A DNA stretch of 64,000 bases. It comes from Symsagittifera roscoffensis. Its lineage: Eukaryota > Xenacoelomorpha > Acoela > Convolutidae. How positions within the stretch are numbered: the stretch's first letter is position 1; each line of letters starts with the position of its first letter. A model generated the notes under the pieces. The model made no database searches, was not told the DNA's origin, and was given only the letters and a program-made list of their open reading frames with translations. The position numbers were made by a program, and so were the translations under genes. The DNA lies in the NCBI RefSeq assembly GCF_963678635.1, contig NC_087065.1, forward strand, positions 33,171,679-33,235,678. The letters run 5' to 3'. Positions 59,006-64,000 of the stretch are shown one piece after another.

Positions 59006-59953
59006 CTCATCTCTGCCAAACTGAGCTGTCGTCCTTTCAGCTCCTTTTCCAGCTGTTTCTTTTCCCCTTTAGAAAAACACAAACAATTTCTGCGTTCAGA
59101 AATACCATCACTCGCATTGTCTGCTTCGTCTTGTGGGAACTGGGTTTGCTTTTCATCTTCATCGTCGCTCTTCTTTGAATTTTCCCTTTTTCGTCTAAAC
59201 GCGTGCCACATTTCCACCATCAGATCAGAACAAAATGCTACGTTTGAGTTGGCTTCGATTATTTCGAAGATGAAAGCCCCGTCTGGCTTGAGATAGTCTC
59301 CGACAAAATATTGAAAATGAGGGTCGGACTCCTCCAAATCCTGATACTGCTGATAGTCTTCGCCAGACTTCAGGTAGAACAGAATCTTCTTGGCTCTTAC
59401 GAAGTGCAGTTGCACTTTGTACACCCACCAGAGAAGACTCCAACAGGTGGACATGATGAGGAACACCATCCACCACCAGACTATGGTGAAGATTTTCTCA
59501 TTGAACAAGTTGATGGTCAAAACACACTGGACCGTCTGGATTTTGGGCTGCCCAACTTGGCGGATTTCGATGTTACAAAGAGTCACCTTTGGGAAACTTT
59601 GAGAAGAAATTGACTTCCAATCTGATTTGGCGAAAAAATTGCTGGCAACTTCAATTCCAAATGTGTAGAACCCAGGTCCCACCATAGAATTGAGAAAAAA
59701 CATGGTGAACAGGCCTAGAATTATGTAAATGCATTTGACAGCGAGGTAGGATGGGGCCAGATATGCACCGTAGTCTTCTTTGAAGAACCAGAACAGAAGT
59801 GGGTTCTCCCTAACTTTCTGCTTCAGGTACTCCAGTCCTCTGAGTCTGCTGCGCTTTGCCCCGAAGTCGATTCTGTTCTCGAAGTAGTGACGAAGGGCCT
59901 CCGACATCCATCGCGCACACTTTCCTCTCTCCTCATAGTCTGTAGCATTTTCA
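59006..59953 (-). CDS. Innexin exon (TM3 to C-terminal tail) of a gap-junction protein
   Basis: Innexins form intercellular or hemichannels in the plasma membrane of invertebrates. The exon encodes the cytoplasmic loop, TM3 (LAVKCIYIILGLFTMFFLN, about residues 73-91), extracellular loop 2 with the two conserved Cys (129 and 146) in FPKVTLC and VQCVL, the signature NLFNEKIF (151-158), TM4 (about 157-180, WWWMVFLIMSTCWSLLWW) and a ~140-residue cytoplasmic tail with an acidic patch. TM1, loop 1 and TM2, normally about 130-150 residues, are missing and no exon for them was found up to 64 kb. The exon opens after a CTCACTTTGTTTAG acceptor (59954). It ends at ATGAG|GTAATT, a good donor, so the TAA at 59002 is probably intronic. 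If not spliced, the protein ends LSLAEMR. No frame damage is visible. Confidence 0.93.
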
Positions 59954-60467
59954 CTAAACAAAGTGAGCTCTCAAAAAACTAAATCGCTCCTACAGTGTAA
60001 CATTAACTGATGGCTCAAATAACCCTCGACAAATATGGAATTGATGCTGATAGAAATTGTGAAGAAAAATTGAGGCAAATTTGATGCATGCAATTCGGTC
60101 ATCTATAATTGCAAAAAAATGGATGAGACATTATTAATTTAAAAAGCTATCTTCCAATTTTCAGCAACTTGTGCAAACAAATTTGAATATTTAGGTGAAC
60201 TTGAGTCATACTTCGTGTCTGAAAAATTTGCTTATGCACCCAGAATTTTTCTTGCATAGGTCATTTGCTCTTTTAAAATAATTCTGTATGTTCCGAATTT
60301 TTGCAACTTTCTATAGCAATCGAATAGTCAAAAATTGCATAGAAAGATCAATAAAATGCATGCAACAGGTTTGCGCGGTGTCGGAGACGCCTGTTTCTTG
60401 CATAATTTTAAGTCGAAAATATTATTCAACAGCAATCCGCCAGACAATTACAGCTTTTATAATTAGC
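59954..60467. other. Upstream of the innexin exon: probable intron, entering the palindrome array
   Basis: TGCATGCA at 60085 and 60357, and a left arm (GCTCTTTTAAAATAATTCTG) at about 60268 of the family palindrome, show that the 60-64 kb repeat domain begins inside this probable intron. No coding sequence recognised. Confidence 0.45.
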
Positions 60468-61660
60468 AGCAAAAAGTTCGGACAGAAAGAATGAATTAAA
60501 ATGAGCAATCAGTGCTTTTCCACACTATTTTGCATGCAAAATCTGAATTCTAACAACCTTGAATTTGTAGTCAGAGCAAATTCAAAATGCGAGATGGTCG
60601 ATTATCCAATGATTATGCTAGAGTAATATTTAAATAATGCGATAAACATTAAGATTTTATAAGAAAAAACAGTAAGCAAAATTAGTAAAAAAAATCGAAA
60701 TCTAGAGTTGTTTAAAAAAACAGATTAGAACGCCCCAAAAAATGGAAGCGAAGATGATCAAATCATTCAAAATTTGGAAACTATTAGCAAAAAATATAAG
60801 CTGCCCTGAGCAACAATTGTCCTGTTTCAAGGTTTCCTATTCGACGCTTCGGATGCAATTGCCCACCCTTGTTATAGGTTTTGAGCGAAACTCTGCTTTA
60901 TGAACTTTCGACGTTATGTTTATTTCAGTTTTAATTTCCGTTGATGTCTAGACAGTTGCTCTTTTAATTATTTCTGTCAGTCCGAATTTTTTGCAACTCT
61001 CGATAGAGAAAAAATCATAAGGCAGAGTTACGGGATCTACTTAACAATTCCCCTTTTAAGAAAGGGGAGGAGATCGTTAATAAGATTATTCGCAGCGAAC
61101 TTTCGACCAGTCAGAATGCAGCAAAATCAGAATTTACATACAATGTTCTTGCGAGAATTTACTGTTTTAGTTTTAGGGGTGGAGATTCTTTAGCAGATAC
61201 AATAAGGGGGGTTGTTAAGTAGATCTGAGTTTCGCTCAAAACCTATAACCACGGCGGGCAATTGCATCCAAAGCGTCGAATAGTAAACCTTGAAACAGGA
61301 CAATTGTTGCTCAGGGTAGCATATGTTTTTTTTGCGATTAGTTTCCAAACTTTGAATGATTTGATCATCTGCACTTCCATTTTTTGGGGCGTTCTAATCT
61401 GTTTTTTTTTTGTTAAAAATAAAGATTTTGATTTTTTAACTAATTTTGCTAACTATTTTTTAAAATAAAATCTCAATGTTCATCGCATTATTTAAATATT
61501 ACTCTAGCATAATCATTGGATAATCGACGATCTCGCATTTTGAATTTGGTCTGACAAAAAATTCAAGATTGTTAGGCTTCAGATTTTTCATGAAAAAAAA
61601 GCGTCAACAATCACTATTTGCTCATTTTAATTAATTCTGCCTGTCCGAACTTTTTGCTAT
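60468..61660. repeat. Large inverted repeat, ~430-bp arms around a 327-bp spacer
   Basis: Arm 60468-60897 is an inverted copy of 61225-61660. Matching landmarks include CTAGAGTAATATTTAAATAATG (60619) with CATTATTTAAATATTACTCT (about 61486), AACGCCCCAAAAAATGG (60730) with CCATTTTTTGGGGCGTT (61378), CCTGTTTCAAGGTTT (60820) with AAACCTTGAAACAGG (about 61287), and GGTTTTGAGCGAAACTC (60877) with GAGTTTCGCTCAAAACC (61228). The arms differ at scattered positions. The spacer holds a nested inverted-repeat element. Confidence 0.85.
61034..61225. mobile_element. 192-bp MITE-like element nested in the large inverted repeat
   Basis: Ends GATCTACTTAACAATTCCCC (61034) and GGGGGGTTGTTAAGTAGATC (61206-61225) are inverted, matching at about 20 of 22 positions over 22 bp. 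It lies in the spacer between the arms. A hairpin-like CCCCTTTTAAGAAAGGGG follows the left end. No coding capacity. A target duplication was not recognised. Confidence 0.75.
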
Positions 61661-61708
61661 AGAAAGTTGCAAAAAGTTCGGACAGACAGAATTAATTAAA
61701 AAGAGCAA
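61619..61708. repeat. Palindrome with ~40-bp arms (family unit)
   Basis: The left arm contains TTGCTCATTTTAATTAATTC, then CTGTCCGAACTTTTTGC. The right arm is the inverse, starting GCAAAAAGTTCGGACAG. The loop is about 10 nt. An identical copy is at 62164-62253. Confidence 0.9.
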
Positions 61709-62163
61709 CTGTCTAGACAGCAACGGAAACCAGAACCGAAATAAGCATAGCGTCGAAAGTTCATAGAGCAGAGTTTTCGCGCAAAACCTATAACCACAAA
61801 GGGCAATTACATTCGAAGCTTCGAATGTTAAACCTTGAAACAGGAAAAACTTTGCTCAGGGTAGCATATGTTTTTTTTGCGATTAGTTTCCAAACTTTGA
61901 ATGATTTGATCATCTGCACTTCCATTTTTTGGGGCGTTCTAATCTGTTTTTTTTTTGTTAAAAATAAAGATTTTGATTTTTTAACTAATTTTGCTAACTA
62001 TTTTTTAAAATAAAATCTCAATGTTCATCGCATTATTTAAATATTACTCTAGCATAATCATTGGATAATCGACGATCTCGCATTTTGAATTTGGTCTGAC
62101 AAAAAATTCAAGATTGTTAGGCTTCAGATTTTTCATGAAAAAAAAGCGTCAACAATCACTATT

Positions 62164-62253
62164 TGCTCATTTTAATTAATTCTGCCTGTCCGAACTTTTT
62201 GCTATAGAAAGTTGCAAAAAGTTCGGACAGACAGAATTAATTAAAAAGAGCAA
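62164..62253. repeat. Palindrome with ~40-bp arms (second identical copy)
   Basis: It is the same palindrome as 61619-61708, carried by the second copy of the 545-bp duplication. Confidence 0.9.
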
Positions 62254-62749
62254 CTGTCTAGACAGCAACGGAAACCAGAACCGAAATAAGCATAGCGTCG
62301 AAAGTTCATAGAGCAGAGTTTTCGCGCAAAACCTATAACCACAAAGGGCAATTACATTCGAAGCTTCGAATGTTAAACCTTGAAACAGGAAAAACTTTGC
62401 TCAGGGTGGCTAATCTTTTTTTGCAATTAGTATCCAAATTATGAATGATTTGATCAGCTTCAATTCCGTTTGCTTTTTTCGGGCGGTCTGATCTGTTATT
62501 TTTTGTTATTGAAAATGACTCCTTGATATTCGACTTTTAAAACATCATAAACGGTAGATTTAAATTTTTCGAACTAAATTTGCTAACTGTTTTAAAGTAA
62601 AATCTGGAATTTCATCGCAAAATTTAAAAATTAGGCTAATATAATCATCGGAGAATCGACGACCTTGCATTTTGAATTTGGTCTGACAAAAAATTCAAGG
62701 TTGTTCGGCTTCAGATTTTGCATGCAAGAAAGCGTCGAAAAGCACTGAA

Positions 62750-62856
62750 TGCTCATTTTAATTAATTCTGTTTGTCCGAACTTTTTGCTACTAATTATAC
62801 TAATTATATAATTAGTAGCAAAAAATTCGGACAGACAAAATTAATTGAAAAGAGCA
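62750..62856. repeat. Palindrome with ~50-bp arms, AT-rich centre
   Basis: TGCTCATTTTAATTAATTCT through GTCCGAACTTTTTGCTACTAATTA pairs with TAATTAGTAGC, AAAAATTCGGACAGACAA and AATTGAAAAGAGCA. The centre consists of TAATTATA repeats. It is the longest near-perfect palindrome of the family in the window. Confidence 0.85.
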
Positions 62857-64000
62857 ATTGACCTATTTTGGAAACATTTTGCATGCAAAATCTAATTTTT
62901 CAGTCCGATTTTGTGTCTCAAGGTTGAATGAAAAAAGAAATTGCATGCAAAAATCTGTCAAAATGGTACGATTGCTCTTTTTAATTAATTCTGTCTGTCC
63001 GAACTTTTTGCAACTCTCTATAACAAACTCATCGGACAGTGTTTTAAATTTCTGAATTAATTTTGACCTTGAGACAGCAAAATATGGTTGAAATTCCAAC
63101 CTTTTTTTTCAAAACTGCAATTGAACTATCAAAAGAGCAAACCAAGCAGATGGCGTTTTTTTCAGTGGTCAGTTTTTTTAAGTTAACTTCAAGTCCTTAT
63201 ATTCAAAACAAAATTCATTCAGCGGCAATCGGAGATGCAATTTATAAAAGAGAAAAGATCGCGTATATAACGCAGGTAAAAAGGCAAATCGAAACTTCTG
63301 AGAACCATTTCTAATAAGTTTCAGCTTAAATGTCAGAATTATTTCAAAAATTGAATACGTTGTCCGATAAATTTGTTACAAGCTATATACAGAGAGTTGC
63401 AACATGTTGGAACAGACAGAACTAAATAAAAAAGCAAATGAAATACTCAGACAGTTAAACTGACTCAGGGTCACCAAAAACTCAAATTTGCATGCAAAAA
63501 TTGTTTAAAACTGCCAGATTGATCTTTTTAAATGATTTCTCTCTGTTCCAATTTTTGCTACTTATTATATAGAGAGGTGCAAAGGTTGGAACAGAGAGAA
63601 TTAATTAAGAGAGAATTTTCCATTTTGACAGAGCTTGGCGTGCAACTTTGATGCATCAGACAGACTTGACACACAAATTCAGTCTGAAAAATTAGCTTTC
63701 GCATGCAAATTTTTAACAAAATAGGTAATTGCTTTTTGATTAATTTTGTCTGACAACAGTTTTTGCTACCAGTTCTACTTACTTTAATATAATGTTGCAA
63801 GTAGTAGGAAAACGGAATTTATTGAAAAGCACTCTCTGCCAATTTCTTTCTAACAATTTTGTTTGCAAATTCAAACTTTCATGCGGTCCGGAGTAGCAAA
63901 TTTTTTCCGGAAACGTAGGCTTTGCATGCATTTTTTTTGATAGAGGGTTTTTGGATTCTTTAATTAGTTTTGTGTTTCATGTTTTTGCATCTTTTTATTT
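62857..64000. repeat. Diverged continuation of the palindrome array
   Basis: Single or paired arms recur near 62970-63015 (TTTAATTAATTCTGTCTGTC), 63395-63435, 63521-63613 (a complete variant palindrome with TCTGTTCCAATTTTTGCTAC) and 63730-63835. TGCATGCA occurs at 62880, 62942, 63489 and 63923. No coding sequence was recognised. The array runs off the right edge. Confidence 0.75.

Larger units (their letters stand above)
61316..62405 (+). repeat. 545-bp tandem duplication plus a diverged third copy
   Basis: 61316-61860 and 61861-62405 are nearly identical; GTAGCATATGTTTTTTTTGC occurs at 61316 and 61861. A third, clearly diverged copy follows from 62406 to about 62880. Each unit includes one full palindrome and, between unit cores, the perfect 18-bp palindrome CATTCGAAGCTTCGAATG (61810 and 62355). 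Minus-free hydrophobic frames of 62-68 codons in these units are by-products of the repeat. Confidence 0.9.

Noticed and set aside
59225-59613. Overlapping frames of 70-100 codons on both strands in the innexin region
   Set aside because: They are shadows of the innexin exon in other frames.
61262-62013. Two hydrophobic plus-strand frames (62-68 codons) that look like a membrane protein
   Set aside because: They are duplicates within a 545-bp tandem repeat, T-rich, and their inverse lies in the opposite arm of the palindrome.
60250-64000. Rho-independent terminators suggested by stem plus T runs
   Set aside because: Bacterial terminators do not apply in an animal genome, and the stems are repeat-family palindromes flanked by A/T runs on both sides.

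Overview
The window is AT-rich nuclear DNA from an invertebrate animal. An innexin exon with GT-AG-like borders (59.0-59.95 kb), a BEL/Pao retrotransposon remnant (LTR elements known from animals) and a non-LTR retrotransposon of the CR1/L2/Jockey type all point there. No bacterial gene organisation is present. Species cannot be named from this sequence.

Layout. 0-0.56 kb: decayed minus-strand BEL/Pao pol (RNase H region) running off the left edge. 2.48-7.62 kb: about six head-to-tail copies of an ~852-bp repeat, with an older relic at 9.84-10.11 kb. 8.25-15.35 kb: small inverted-repeat elements (8.26, 8.75, 11.01, 11.69 kb), regions rich in GGATTCC motifs, a tRNA-like segment at 14.79 kb and several short coding-looking islands, none assigned to a known family. 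15.9-16.64 kb: the 3' part of a candidate minus-strand spliced gene of unknown function. 17.3-51.7 kb: one 34-kb satellite array, more than half of the window. All of it derives from a ~75-86-bp subunit carrying AGCTATGA-ACTTTGAAATACTTCAA. Subunits are grouped into ~400, ~485 and ~540-bp repeats and into multi-kb higher-order repeats. Both edges are diverged and the interior is homogenised, and one 1,080-bp block is nearly identical at two places 18,390 bp apart. 52.18-52.38 kb: a 202-bp element with perfect 22-bp terminal inverted repeats. 52.53-56.65 kb: a nearly full-length minus-strand LINE with ORF1, endonuclease and reverse transcriptase, inactivated by three frame breaks. 57.37-58.90 kb: two further inverted-repeat elements related to those near 1.2 and 8.3 kb. 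59.0-59.95 kb: the innexin exon. 60.1-64 kb: an array of palindromes and TGCATGCA octamers, with a ~430-bp-arm inverted repeat, a 545-bp tandem duplication and a nested 192-bp inverted-repeat element.

Host genes occupy little of the window. The only recognised one is the gap-junction innexin, which lacks its N-terminal exon(s) here and probably splices onward rather than stopping at the TAA after the exon. The candidate gene at 16 kb is coding-like but unrecognised. The rest is repeats and transposon debris, as expected near heterochromatin or a pericentromere, though that location is an inference. All repeat boundaries and identities were read by eye and are approximate.
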